NCBI RefSeq assembly: GCF_000420325.1
Contig: NZ_ATUS01000001.1
Coordinates: forward strand, 314,463-378,462
Origin: Spongiibacter tropicus DSM 19543
GTDB lineage: Bacteria; Pseudomonadota; Gammaproteobacteria; Pseudomonadales; Spongiibacteraceae
DNA length: 64,000 nucleotides
Reading direction: 5' to 3'
The notes under the pieces are model-generated. The model was not told the origin of the DNA and searched no databases. It saw only the letters and a list, made by a program, of their open reading frames with translations. The position numbers and the translations under genes are program-made. Below are positions 17,525 through 26,233 of this stretch, piece by piece (the stretch's first letter is position 1; each line of letters opens with the position of its first letter).

Positions 17525-17803
17525 ATGGCGGTTATAGCCAAGTGGATGTGTGACCGGGACAACACGATGTTCGACAGTAAGAAAGAAGCAGATGCCCACG
17601 ATAAGATGCTGGAGCTGGCAGAGCAATTTACTGCCTTGTTGCAGCGGGAGATTTCCGGCATAGACGACGCTCAGGCCGAAGATTTCGGTATTCTTCTATC
17701 TCGTAACAAAGAGCTGCTGATGCAAGCCTGCAAGGGGAAAGTTGAAGCACTGGACGACATCAATAGCGCCGTGACCAGCGATACCGTACGCAAACTTGCC
17801 TGA
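17525..17803 (+). CDS. yebG: YebG family SOS-inducible protein
   Basis: A 92-residue protein that starts MAVIAKWMCDRDNTMFDSKKEADAHDKMLELAEQ, the standard YebG opening, with a conserved helical middle and charged C-terminus. YebG is a LexA-regulated DNA-damage-inducible protein of unknown biochemical role in E. coli. The perfect LexA box upstream and an AGAGGTG ribosome binding site support both start and regulation. It is a single-gene unit bracketed by the acnB terminator and the hairpin at 17809. Confidence 0.95.
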   Translation: MAVIAKWMCDRDNTMFDSKKEADAHDKMLELAEQFTALLQREISGIDDAQAEDFGILLSRNKELLMQACKGKVEALDDINSAVTSDTVRKLA

Positions 17804-17808
17804 ATCGT

Positions 17809-17834
17809 AATGCCCCGCTTCCAGCGGGGCATTT
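17809..17834. terminator. Probable bidirectional terminator between yebG and the RND pump gene
   Basis: AATGCCCCGCT (17809-17819), a TCC loop and AGCGGGGCATT (17823-17833) form an 11-bp stem between two convergent genes. The flanking T-runs are short (ATTTC on plus, ATTACG on minus), so termination strength is uncertain. Confidence 0.7.
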
Positions 17835-17851
17835 CACTTCGCTCCGTACCC

Positions 17852-20800
17852 CTATGAACGCTGACTGCCCTGCTCTTCGCGATCAGCAAGGTGCGGGAAG
17901 TATTTCATCAGGTAGGGGCGACGCAGCACTAGAAATGCTGACGGCACAAACACCAGCGACAGAATCGTAGCCAGCACCGTCCCCCCTGCCAACACCACAG
18001 CAAACGGTGGCCAGAACGTCCCCTCGGCAATCAGCAACGGCACCAGGCCAGCCACCGTGGTAATGGTTGTCGAGCTGATGTGGCGGGTACAGGCCGCAAC
18101 GGTATTCACAATCTCATTGCGATTTCCCGCCATCGCCAATGGCGAGGCTTTCAACTCTGTCAAAATGACAATCGCCGCATTTACTGCGAGCCCCATCAAG
18201 CCCATCAGACCGATAATGGCCGTGAAGCCGAAGGGATATGAACCTAACCAGAGGCTGAGCATACCCAGCCCGGCAGATTGAATCGCGACGATAAAGACCA
18301 GCGCCGACAGGCGGAATGAGTCAAAGGCCATGACTACCGTAACGACTAGCAGCACTACAATAATGCCCACACTGCTGAGCAGCTTGCCCACCGCGCTATT
18401 GCGGCTCTCCGCTTCACCACCAACCTCCAGTTCATAACCGGCAGGGACAGCAAAGTTTTCAGCATCCAATGCGCTGCGAACAGCGGCCAATACCTTGGCC
18501 GGCAATACGCCATCGCGGATATATATTTCTACCTTGTTCACCCGCCGCCCATCGCGACGAGTAATCTGTGCCTGCGCCGACTCCAGCCGCACATCCGCAA
18601 TCGCCGACAGCGGCCTGGCGCCGGTCGGCAATATCAGTGGGAAAGACAGGAAACGGTCAACGCTGGTTTCCTGAACGCCATCACCGGAAACCCTCACAGG
18701 CAACTGTTCACTGCCATCCAGCAAGCTGCTACTGACAATACCGTCGACGCTGGCAGCCAGCAGTGAGGATAAGTCTCTCAAGCCTACCTGGCTACGCTGA
18801 GCCTCGCTCTCTTCCACATCCAGCCACAGTTTGGGCACTCGTTCCCCAAGCGAGTTGCGCACGTGGACAACACTCTCGGTCTTCAACGCAATAGCGCGAA
18901 GCTCGTCACCCAGGCGGCGAAGCTGCTCCAGATCGGCGCCGTATAAGCGCAGCTCAACCGGGGCAACCGTCGGCGGCCCCTGCCCCAGACGACGAATAAT
19001 CGGCTGATACTCGGGGAAAGCATTATCCAGCTCCCGCTGCAGTTGCCCGACCAGTCGGTTTGCTGCCGCCGGATCGCTCACACGCGTCATCGCCTGGGCA
19101 TAATGGGGCGTGCCATCGCGGTTATCCAAGAGATTGTAATAAAACGAGGGCGCGCTGCGACCAATAAACCAGTGCAGTTCTTCAACTTCTTCATGCGCTT
19201 CAATAACTTCGCTCATGCGCTCCGCTGCACGACGCGTTGCCGCAATGCTGGAGCCCGCAGGCAGGTACACCTCTATATCGATCATGTCGCGATCAGACGG
19301 AGGAAAGAATTGCTCCGGCAACTGCTGGGCCAGCATGAACCCTGCCAGCGGCAAGGTACAGCAAAGCAAAGCGGCCCGGCGCGGCATTGCCAGACAGCGA
19401 CTGAGAAATTTCCTGAAGCTGCGATCCAGTGATCCCGCAGATATACCGGGACGATGCTCTGCCGCCAGCAGCCTGCCTGCCACGGGAGCAATGATAAACA
19501 ATGAAATCAACCAGCTGCCGAACAGCGCAAAGATCACCGAATTGGCCAGGGGACCTACAAACTCACCGGAAGCACCGGGCATCAAGGCAACCGGCATAAA
19601 AGTCAGTACCGTTGTCAGGGTCGAGCCCAGCAAAGGCACCCACAAATGTTTGAAAGCCTTGGTTGAAGCCGCCACCGGGGAATAGCCCTCTTCCCTGTAG
19701 CGCCTAACCATATCAGCCACCACGATGGCGTTATCGACCATAATCCCCAGCGCGACAATCAGCCCGGTCACCGACATCTGGTGGATGGGCAACCCGGTAA
19801 AGAACATGCATGACAGCGCGTATAGCATCGTCAGTGGTAACGACAGTGCGACGATGAACGCCGATCGCCAGCCTAAGGTGAACAGCAAAATTACGAAGAT
19901 AAAGAAGAAGCCCAGCGCGATATTGCCCAACAACTCATTCAAACGCGCCGTCGTATAGCGCTCCTGGGAAAACAGCTCTTCAATCACCACCTCGTCAGGC
20001 AGCGTCTCGCCGAACTCGGCAACAGCTTTGCGCAGTGATGCGGTCCATTGATCGCCCCGCATCGTCGGGAGCATACGAACGGCGATAACAATCGCCCGCT
20101 CGCCATGCACTTCGGCAATATCCTTCTGCGAGACCGGCTCACCGCGATAGACCCGGGCAATATCCTGCAACTGCAGTGAACCGCCATGTTCCTGCGTCAG
20201 CAAGGGTGTACGTCGGATCCGCTCAAGCTGGTCAAAGCCGCCACTGAATTCCATCGGCAGGCGCTGCTGTGCACCGATCAGCTCACCTGCTGCGGTCTTG
20301 GCATCGCTGTTGCGCAACAACCCCGCCACAGCGGGCACGTCCAGCCCCACAGCACCGGCCTTGATGACATCAACACGCACCTGCACTTCTTCCTGAGGCG
20401 CGCCACGCAGTTTAACAATGTCGGTGCCATGCAGATTACGCAAGCGGCTGGCGAGTTCTTCAGCGTAGCGCCCCACTCTGAGCAAATCGGCTTCACCCTC
20501 GCCCTGCCAACGCAAGGCGGCCAACCAGGTGAAAGCGTAATCTCGTTCATGATCCAGTTGCGGCGGCGAAGCATCGGCAGGCAATGATTTCGCGGCCTCA
20601 CCCAGTTTATCGCGCACTTCAGACCACAGACGATCCGTATCTGCGGGCTTTACCTCATCGACAAACGCAATACTGATCGCCGCAACACCAGACTTGGCCG
20701 TCGAATCAATGTGATCAATTTCAGGAATTGCGCGCAGTGCGGTTTCCAGTGGTTCGATGACCAGCGTCTCTACACGCTCAGCACTGGCACCGGGCATCTG

Positions 20801-20929
20801 GGACAAGACAATGCCATGCCGATTACCAAATCGAGGATCTTCCAAACGAGGCAAGCTCGCCACTGCCGCCAGTCCCGCCACAATAATCAGCGCGATACCC
20901 AAGGCGATAAAACGCGGATTATTCAGCAT
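17852..20929 (-). CDS. RND-family efflux permease (AcrB/HAE1-like)
   Basis: A 1025-residue inner-membrane proton-driven exporter. It has an N-terminal helix (ALGIALIIVAGLAAVASLP), two large periplasmic loops, and transmembrane blocks including GLIVALGIMVDNAIVVADMVRRYREEG, in which one of the usual paired proton-relay aspartates is Asn, as in many non-AcrB subgroups. FMPVALMPGASGEFVGPLANSVIFAL and GLMGLMGLAVNAAIVILTELK follow. The substrate cannot be told from sequence. The ATG at 20929 overlaps the adaptor gene by 11 nt and has AGGA upstream; a TTG at 20950 is discarded. No outer-membrane factor gene follows, so a TolC/OprM-type channel must come from elsewhere. Expression is probably controlled by the divergent TetR regulator. 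Confidence 0.92.
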   Translation of the reverse strand: MLNNPRFIALGIALIIVAGLAAVASLPRLEDPRFGNRHGIVLSQMPGASAERVETLVIEPLETALRAIPEIDHIDSTAKSGVAAISIAFVDEVKPADTDRLWSEVRDKLGEAAKSLPADASPPQLDHERDYAFTWLAALRWQGEGEADLLRVGRYAEELASRLRNLHGTDIVKLRGAPQEEVQVRVDVIKAGAVGLDVPAVAGLLRNSDAKTAAGELIGAQQRLPMEFSGGFDQLERIRRTPLLTQEHGGSLQLQDIARVYRGEPVSQKDIAEVHGERAIVIAVRMLPTMRGDQWTASLRKAVAEFGETLPDEVVIEELFSQERYTTARLNELLGNIALGFFFIFVILLFTLGWRSAFIVALSLPLTMLYALSCMFFTGLPIHQMSVTGLIVALGIMVDNAIVVADMVRRYREEGYSPVAASTKAFKHLWVPLLGSTLTTVLTFMPVALMPGASGEFVGPLANSVIFALFGSWLISLFIIAPVAGRLLAAEHRPGISAGSLDRSFRKFLSRCLAMPRRAALLCCTLPLAGFMLAQQLPEQFFPPSDRDMIDIEVYLPAGSSIAATRRAAERMSEVIEAHEEVEELHWFIGRSAPSFYYNLLDNRDGTPHYAQAMTRVSDPAAANRLVGQLQRELDNAFPEYQPIIRRLGQGPPTVAPVELRLYGADLEQLRRLGDELRAIALKTESVVHVRNSLGERVPKLWLDVEESEAQRSQVGLRDLSSLLAASVDGIVSSSLLDGSEQLPVRVSGDGVQETSVDRFLSFPLILPTGARPLSAIADVRLESAQAQITRRDGRRVNKVEIYIRDGVLPAKVLAAVRSALDAENFAVPAGYELEVGGEAESRNSAVGKLLSSVGIIVVLLVVTVVMAFDSFRLSALVFIVAIQSAGLGMLSLWLGSYPFGFTAIIGLMGLMGLAVNAAIVILTELKASPLAMAGNRNEIVNTVAACTRHISSTTITTVAGLVPLLIAEGTFWPPFAVVLAGGTVLATILSLVFVPSAFLVLRRPYLMKYFPHLADREEQGSQRS

Positions 20930-22013
20930 TAGGCGTGTCCTGCTTGGCAATTGTTACCGCTTCACCCGGCACCAGACGGTGGGTACCGTCGGTCACCACC
21001 CGGTCTCCGTCTTGCAACTCACCCTGCACATAAACGTTGCCACGGAATTGATAGAGCGGCTGCACTGAACGCTTGCGCAGATGCACCCCGTCCTCACCCT
21101 CTGCAATCTGGTAGACCGCCCACGTTCCCCGCACATCGCCCACCATCGCCGTCATAGGCAACCAGAACCCAGGCTTCTGCCGAACTTCATGCAACAGCAA
21201 ATGCACGGTTTCTCCATCTACGAAGGGCGCCTCTTTGGGAAGCTGCACTCGCACTGTTCGAGTCTGCGTCCGCCAGTCCAGATTTCGCGACACCGAAATA
21301 ATAGTGACGGACCAGCGCTGATCACCGCGGGCAATCTCCATCCCCTCTCCAGGCAGCAGATCGCGGCCCAGTTGGTCGGAAACACCGAATACCGCCTCGT
21401 TATTCCCCGTTTCAACCAGTTGCAAAACCGTTCGGCCAACCGCGACAACCACCCCTTCCTCTATATTGAGTGAGGCAATTTCACCGGCAAAGGGCGCGGT
21501 TAAGGTGGATTTCTGAAGGCGCAACTCAACACCACGAAGTTGCTCTGCGACTTGTGTTAACTGTTCCCGAGTTGCCCTAAGGCGGCTGTCCAGCTCATCA
21601 AGCTGCCCCTGAGATACATAACCTTTTTCCGCCAGTGCATTGAAACGCTCCTGATCCAGTCGCAACTGCTCAATGCGTGCCTGAACCTCACGGCGGGCTG
21701 CGCGCAGCTCACCCCGCTCAATCTCCAGTGCCTTGGTATCCAACTCTGCAAGTAATTGCCCGCGCTCAACACGCTGCCCATCGACGACGTGCAATCGAAC
21801 AACACGCCCGGCCACCTCAAAGCCGATATCCGCTCGCTGACTACCTAATACTCGCCCCGCAAACAGTCGCTGAACATCATAGGACTGCTGACGTTTAATC
21901 TCCCCCACCTTGACCGGCGCGCCGTCAGCGAACGCACTGAACGCGGCGCTTAATAACAGGCTACACACCAAGCTGCGCTGCCAAAGACGGGAAAAAACGA
22001 AAGTTCTAAACAT
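20919..22013 (-). CDS. RND efflux periplasmic adaptor (membrane fusion protein)
   Basis: This 364-residue protein has a signal sequence (about residues 12-29, ending AFADGA), a lipoyl/barrel-sandwich segment (VAGRVVRLHVVDGQRVERGQLLAELD), an alpha-helical hairpin (residues about 95-160, rich in Glu, Arg and Leu), the returning lipoyl half (STLTAPFAGEIASLNIEEGVVVAVG), and a beta-barrel/proximal domain ending in DRVVTDGTHRLVPGEAV. No lipobox Cys is present, so it is likely anchored by its N-terminal helix or soluble. It would link the RND pump to an outer-membrane channel. It is the first gene of the pump operon, and its promoter is covered by the operator at 22065-22096. Confidence 0.93.
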   Translation of the reverse strand: MFRTFVFSRLWQRSLVCSLLLSAAFSAFADGAPVKVGEIKRQQSYDVQRLFAGRVLGSQRADIGFEVAGRVVRLHVVDGQRVERGQLLAELDTKALEIERGELRAARREVQARIEQLRLDQERFNALAEKGYVSQGQLDELDSRLRATREQLTQVAEQLRGVELRLQKSTLTAPFAGEIASLNIEEGVVVAVGRTVLQLVETGNNEAVFGVSDQLGRDLLPGEGMEIARGDQRWSVTIISVSRNLDWRTQTRTVRVQLPKEAPFVDGETVHLLLHEVRQKPGFWLPMTAMVGDVRGTWAVYQIAEGEDGVHLRKRSVQPLYQFRGNVYVQGELQDGDRVVTDGTHRLVPGEAVTIAKQDTPNAE

Positions 22014-22037
22014 GCTGATGCCTGCGCTCGGCTAAAA

Positions 22038-22053
22038 TGGACTATTGGGTCCA
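22038..22053. promoter_or_regulatory. Secondary TetR-type half-site pair downstream of the pump promoter
   Basis: TGGAC (22038-22042) and GTCCA (22049-22053) form an inverted repeat with a 6-nt spacer. It uses the same TGGAC/GTCCA core as the main operator and lies between the -10 box and the adaptor start codon. It could be a second, weaker binding site. Confidence 0.5.
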
Positions 22054-22054
22054 G

Positions 22055-22083
22055 AATATAGATAAACCAAACTGGACTGTCTA
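22055..22083 (-). promoter_or_regulatory. Predicted sigma-70 promoter of the RND pump operon
   Basis: On the minus strand TAGACA (22083-22078), a 17-nt spacer and TATATT (22060-22055) lie 42 nt upstream of the adaptor ATG. The -35 hexamer and most of the spacer fall inside the 32-bp inverted repeat, so repressor binding would exclude RNA polymerase. Confidence 0.65.
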
Positions 22084-22096
22084 GTCCAGTTTGGTT
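22065..22096. promoter_or_regulatory. TetR-type operator: perfect 14-bp inverted repeat
   Basis: AACCAAACTGGACT (22065-22078) and AGTCCAGTTTGGTT (22083-22096) are exact inverted repeats around the tetranucleotide GTCT. The palindrome sits in the divergent gap between the TetR gene and the efflux operon and overlaps the predicted efflux promoter. It is also 5 nt upstream of a possible -10 box (TATAGA, 22101-22106) for the regulator, which suggests autoregulation. Confidence 0.88.
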
Positions 22097-22156
22097 ACGG
22101 TATAGACACAAAAATTTCAGGCTTACTACCGACGAGAGAGGCAAAGACCGGCAGTG

Positions 22157-22777
22157 ATGCAAAACAAAGCGCGCGGACGCAGCAAGAGCGAGGAAAAACG
22201 CAGCCAGATTGTGGATGCGGCTGGCGACCTGTTCATGGAGCAGGGTTACGAAAGCGTCAGTATGGAAGGTATCGCCAAACTGGCCGGGGTCTCAAAACAA
22301 ACCTTATACAGCCACTTTGGCAGCAAGGAACAACTTTTCAGCGCCGCGATTCAATGCAAGTGTGAAGAGTACCCACTGGCCGATACCCTGGACAATGAGT
22401 CACGCAGTTGCCGAGAATCTCTTGAGCATTACTGCGGTCACCTTATTGAGCTATTGCTCAGCCCGGAAGCGATTCAGGTTTATAAGGTTTGCGTTGCCGA
22501 AGCCGACCGTTCGGATGTCGGCCAACTGTTTTGGGAAGCTGGCCCCGCACGAGTCAGAGAACAGCTCTGTGACTTCTTTGCCCGCAATACCGCAGCGGGC
22601 AACTTGAACATCGACGATATCGACATGGCGTGCAGCCAGTTAATCTCCATGCTGCACGGCCAGGTGCAAACCCGTATTCTGCTGTCGATGACCGACTGCA
22701 GCGAACTCGACAAGCGCGAGCTGCACCGCTACAGCCAGCGTTGTGTCGATATGTTTATGGCGTTTTACGGCAGCTGA
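22157..22777 (+). CDS. TetR/AcrR family transcriptional regulator
   Basis: A 206-residue one-component repressor. The N-terminal helix-turn-helix is clear: SQIVDAAGDLFMEQGYESVSMEGIAKLAGVSKQTLYSHFGSKEQLF at about residues 18-63. The C-terminal ligand-binding domain resembles the AefR/TetR_C-type group (...YCGHLIELLLSPEAIQVYKVCVAEADRS). It is divergent from the RND pump operon, and the 32-bp operator between them is its likely target, so it probably represses the pump and itself until a pump substrate binds. The ATG at 22157 is used; a GTG one codon earlier is possible. Its last 13 nt overlap the 3' end of the convergent MscS-like gene. Confidence 0.92.
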   Translation: MQNKARGRSKSEEKRSQIVDAAGDLFMEQGYESVSMEGIAKLAGVSKQTLYSHFGSKEQLFSAAIQCKCEEYPLADTLDNESRSCRESLEHYCGHLIELLLSPEAIQVYKVCVAEADRSDVGQLFWEAGPARVREQLCDFFARNTAAGNLNIDDIDMACSQLISMLHGQVQTRILLSMTDCSELDKRELHRYSQRCVDMFMAFYGS

Positions 22778-23304
22778 TCCTCGCCCTTCTCCCCGTCCAG
22801 CATCGCCGGGGCTGCAGGCGTATTCCTGCGAAGTTTAATGACGGGCTTCTGCAACAGTGCACTGTTCGGGTAGGTAATATCTGCGCCATCGTCGCGGCGG
22901 ATCAGGACATGGAATGAGGCAATTTCCATGATTTCACCGGTAATATCTTCATCAGCATCCACCACTTTCACACGGTCGCCCACCCGATAAGGAAAAGCAA
23001 AGAAGATAATGATACCAGCGGTGAGGTGACTGAGAATCGACCACTGGGCAAATAACGCCACACCGATAACTGCCAGCACCGAGCTGAGGAAAATATATAT
23101 CTGGTGGTACTGCAGACCCAGTACAAAGCTGATTGTCAGAATAGCCACCGCGACCATACTGAAGTTCAACAGTTTGCGTAGTGTGAATACCCGGCGCTGA
23201 GAAATATCCCGTCTCTCGGCAAACTCGTCGATCAGGCGATTGAGCACCCGGTTCAGATAAACCAGGGCGACCAAGGCAACAACCACAACTATCAGTTTAG
23301 ACAT
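22765..23304 (-). CDS. Small MscS-like mechanosensitive channel family protein
   Basis: A 179-residue protein with an N-terminal helix (KLIVVVVALVALVYLNRVL), two further membrane segments (residues about 49-67 and 72-105), and the MscS beta-domain core FPYRVGDRVKVVDADEDITGEIMEIASFHVLIRRDDGADITYPNSALLQKPV. The pore helix and beta domain are present but the C-terminal alpha/beta cage of full-size MscS (286 residues) is not, so it is a short form. Whether it gates as a channel is unknown. The ATG at 23304 overlaps the end of the transglutaminase gene by 8 nt, making it the last gene of the MoxR module. Its 3' end overlaps that of the convergent TetR gene. Confidence 0.82.
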   Translation of the reverse strand: MSKLIVVVVALVALVYLNRVLNRLIDEFAERRDISQRRVFTLRKLLNFSMVAVAILTISFVLGLQYHQIYIFLSSVLAVIGVALFAQWSILSHLTAGIIIFFAFPYRVGDRVKVVDADEDITGEIMEIASFHVLIRRDDGADITYPNSALLQKPVIKLRRNTPAAPAMLDGEKGEDQLP

Positions 23305-25276
23305 TCCGCTCACTTCCTCTATCATTCGCCCGATAAGGCCGCCTCAGTTGTTTGAGCCTACGCAGTGCTTGATCTGCACTCCCACCCGGTCGATAACAAC
23401 AGACCTCGAAGCTGTCGCAGACTTCGCCAAACCAGGGCGCCCATTCCGGGGCCTGCTGCCACACCTTGCGGAGCAGCTTACCCGGCGTGTCTCCCGGCCC
23501 GGCACGTAAACCGGTTCGCCGGAGCAGCGCTCGCTCAGCCGCGCGATAATAGCGCAACTCCTTACTCTCTGCGCGCTTGCGCGGCCACAAGGTAATACCG
23601 GCGATCACGGCCAACGGCAGTCCACCGAATATCAGCAGGGCCAGCAACACGCGCTGAACACTGATCTCGCCGAGCAGGCGGCGCAACACCCCCTCCTGTG
23701 TCTGATCATCATAATTCAACACCCATTTTGCCCAGGCGTAGTTCAACTCGTCCATGTAGAGACGCAAGTCCCGTGCCCATTCAAAATGGCGTAAAGATAA
23801 CGGCGACTGGCCAAGATAACCCTGCTGGCCGCGCAGCAGTTGTTCCGCTCCCAAACGCACGCGATCCGGCGCTACCGTCTGAGTGGGATCAACGCGCCGC
23901 CATCCCTCACCGTCCAGCCACACTTCCGCCCAGGCGTGGGCATCACTCTGATGAACGAGTAGATAGCGCCCGTCCCGGTTGTACTCCCCTCCCTGATACC
24001 CCACCACCAGTCGCGCTGGCACGCCGGCCGCACGCATCAGGAACACAAAACTGCCCGCGTAGTGCTCACAAAACCCCTGCCGACTTTCAAACAAAAACGC
24101 ATCCACATTGTCTTCGCCCAGTACCGGCGGCTGCAGGGTATAAACAAACTGGCCCTGTCGAAAAAACGTCAAAGCCGCTGCCACGCGGTCTGCAGCACTG
24201 GTGTATTCCATGCGCCAACGATCGGCCAGTGCTCTCGCCCGAGCATTTGCGACACCGGGGGTGCGCAGATTTGCAGCAAGACGCTGACGACTCAGTTCAT
24301 CGCGGCGCTGTTCAAGCCGACTCTCCACAGAATACTGAAGACGCCCGGTTAAAGCGGGTCTCGCCAGCCACTGGTAGTCGCCACCGTAGTCAATATCCGA
24401 ACGATTGATCCGTGCCACCGGCAGCGTATACAGCCATTTGTGCACACCGGGTTCCAGAGTGACGGTGTAATTCAACAGATCGGCGGGGCCCAACACCGGG
24501 GCGGACGGCCGCTCCCATCGCGGCAGGGGCATTCGAGACCAGCGTCGACCGTCAAATTCCTCCAATACCAGACCGCGCCAGTAAAGCTGTTCGGGGGCGG
24601 GTGGTTCGCCCTCAAAACTGACCCGAAAAGCCAGCTCGCCTGACTGGCTGAGGTCGGCAATATCGCCGAATTCCAGCTCATCCGACATCCCCGTCTGCGC
24701 TTTGCCGCCAGGCAGCGGCATCGACCAAAGCGGACCAATGCGCGGGAAGGCCATGAATAAGAACAGCATCAGGGGAATCGCCTGTAGCAACAGCAGCGAA
24801 GCCAGTCGCAATGAGCGCCGCCAGGCCATCTGCTGTCGATACATTGCCTGCTGGGCAATCAGCAGCAACAGTAGCTGGAATATCGCCAACAGCACCGCGG
24901 GAATCTGCTGTTCAAACAGAAAACGACAGGCGACCACGGCATAACAGAGCAACAAAATCAGATAGTGGTCGCGGCGGCTCTTCATTTCGAGCAGTTTCAA
25001 TACCACCGCCAGCACCAGCGTCGCGACCATGGGTTCCAGGCCCAACCACTGGCCGTACTGCAGGTAGATCCCGAACATGGAGAGCGCCACCAAGGCGAAT
25101 TTCGCCAGCGCACCGGGAAAAGACCACGCTGCATAGACAATTTTCCAGTACCAGGCAGCCACCACTGCCCATACAGCAGCCATCCACAAGGGCAATGTAG
25201 GAATCAGCGGAATAATCACCGCAAACTGCGCCAGCAGCAGGGCACCAACCGCGGCCCGGGGCGTCTCAGAGTTCAT
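23297..25276 (-). CDS. tgpA: DUF3488/transglutaminase-like membrane protein (TgpA family)
   Basis: A 659-residue protein with an N-terminal block of about six membrane helices (DUF3488, residues about 8-190), a large extracytoplasmic transglutaminase-like domain, one more helix (LLALLIFGGLPLAVIAGITLWP) and a cytoplasmic DUF4129-like tail. The catalytic triad of the papain-like fold is visible: Cys in GFCEHYAGSFVFLM, His in SDAHAWAEVWL, and Asp in VDPTQ. Pseudomonas TgpA, also placed after a moxR and a DUF58 gene, is essential there and its periplasmic domain is the enzyme part. Its ATG overlaps the DUF58 stop (ATGA). Natural substrate unknown. Confidence 0.93.
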   Translation of the reverse strand: MNSETPRAAVGALLLAQFAVIIPLIPTLPLWMAAVWAVVAAWYWKIVYAAWSFPGALAKFALVALSMFGIYLQYGQWLGLEPMVATLVLAVVLKLLEMKSRRDHYLILLLCYAVVACRFLFEQQIPAVLLAIFQLLLLLIAQQAMYRQQMAWRRSLRLASLLLLQAIPLMLFLFMAFPRIGPLWSMPLPGGKAQTGMSDELEFGDIADLSQSGELAFRVSFEGEPPAPEQLYWRGLVLEEFDGRRWSRMPLPRWERPSAPVLGPADLLNYTVTLEPGVHKWLYTLPVARINRSDIDYGGDYQWLARPALTGRLQYSVESRLEQRRDELSRQRLAANLRTPGVANARARALADRWRMEYTSAADRVAAALTFFRQGQFVYTLQPPVLGEDNVDAFLFESRQGFCEHYAGSFVFLMRAAGVPARLVVGYQGGEYNRDGRYLLVHQSDAHAWAEVWLDGEGWRRVDPTQTVAPDRVRLGAEQLLRGQQGYLGQSPLSLRHFEWARDLRLYMDELNYAWAKWVLNYDDQTQEGVLRRLLGEISVQRVLLALLIFGGLPLAVIAGITLWPRKRAESKELRYYRAAERALLRRTGLRAGPGDTPGKLLRKVWQQAPEWAPWFGEVCDSFEVCCYRPGGSADQALRRLKQLRRPYRANDRGSERNV

Positions 25277-26232
25277 GCCCGACCTCCCCAGAGCGCCAGC
25301 ACGCGCAGCGCCGCGTTGAGGTGCGCTGGCCCGAGGTCCGGCGGCATAAACATTCCCGGCACGCGCAAGCCGTAAGCCAGCCCCCGCTGTTCGCACTCCA
25401 GCACCCACGCACAGAGGTTACTGAGACGATCCTCCTCACCGAGGCCCTCAAGGCTGTCCCAGTCGAGAATCAAGCGGTCACTACTCCCCGCCTCGTATTG
25501 CTTGCTGAACAGTCCCTGGCCCCGGGCATAGGCCTTCCAGAAGATGCGCCGCGGCGACTCTCCGCGTCGATAGCGTTCAAAACCACTGAATTCATCGCTG
25601 TCACGTCGCGCAGCACTCACCCCTTCGCCCGAATCTGCGGAGGACTGTAACGGCCTCAACATTTTCGGCCGGGGGTACACCAGACAGTGCCAGTCCATCA
25701 TGGGCATCGCCCAGCACCGGAGAATGCCCAGCGGAAAGTCGGAGCGCAATTGCAGACGCCCCGGCTGAAGACGGCCTCTACTGGTCGCCGGGTACGGCAT
25801 ACGCAGCTCGTAGTGCTGCCCGGCTCTGGGCATTTCGCAGATTACCGTTCTCTGCTCGGCAAAACTGAGCTGGAGTTGATAGCGCGGCCGCGAGCCACTA
25901 TCGAGATGCAAATGAAAATGGGCGGTTTCGCCGGCAAACACTGGCTCACTATTACCCGCCTGGATCCGCAGTCCGGAAAGATTGATATAGGTATGAAGAA
26001 TCGTGATGATTGATACGCTGAAGAGCGCAAAGACCAGCATGAAAATGAGGTTATTCTGGTAATTAATCGCCAGCAGCAGCAATCCTAGCAACAGTGCGCC
26101 GAATCCCAGCCCCACCGAAGAAGGGAAAATAAAAATGCGATTCTGTTGCAGAGTCAGTGCACTGACCGGGGGATTGCGCCGGGCAATCCAGGCATTCATG
26201 CGCCGACGGAACGCCGCTCGCAATCGCTTCAC
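25273..26232 (-). CDS. DUF58 domain-containing protein
   Basis: A 319-residue protein with two adjoining membrane helices (about residues 35-80: VGLGFGALLLGLLLLAINY, FMLVFALFSVSIITI), a beta-rich middle and a C-terminal vWA-like DUF58 segment (EFSGFERYRRGESPRRIFWKAYARGQGLFSKQYE, then LILDWDSLEG). DUF58 proteins pair with MoxR AAA+ ATPases and are thought to be their membrane-associated partners. It starts with GTG at 26232 one base after the moxR stop and overlaps the transglutaminase gene, so the three are a coupled module. Confidence 0.9.
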   Translation of the reverse strand: MKRLRAAFRRRMNAWIARRNPPVSALTLQQNRIFIFPSSVGLGFGALLLGLLLLAINYQNNLIFMLVFALFSVSIITILHTYINLSGLRIQAGNSEPVFAGETAHFHLHLDSGSRPRYQLQLSFAEQRTVICEMPRAGQHYELRMPYPATSRGRLQPGRLQLRSDFPLGILRCWAMPMMDWHCLVYPRPKMLRPLQSSADSGEGVSAARRDSDEFSGFERYRRGESPRRIFWKAYARGQGLFSKQYEAGSSDRLILDWDSLEGLGEEDRLSNLCAWVLECEQRGLAYGLRVPGMFMPPDLGPAHLNAALRVLALWGGRA

Positions 26233-26233
26233 C

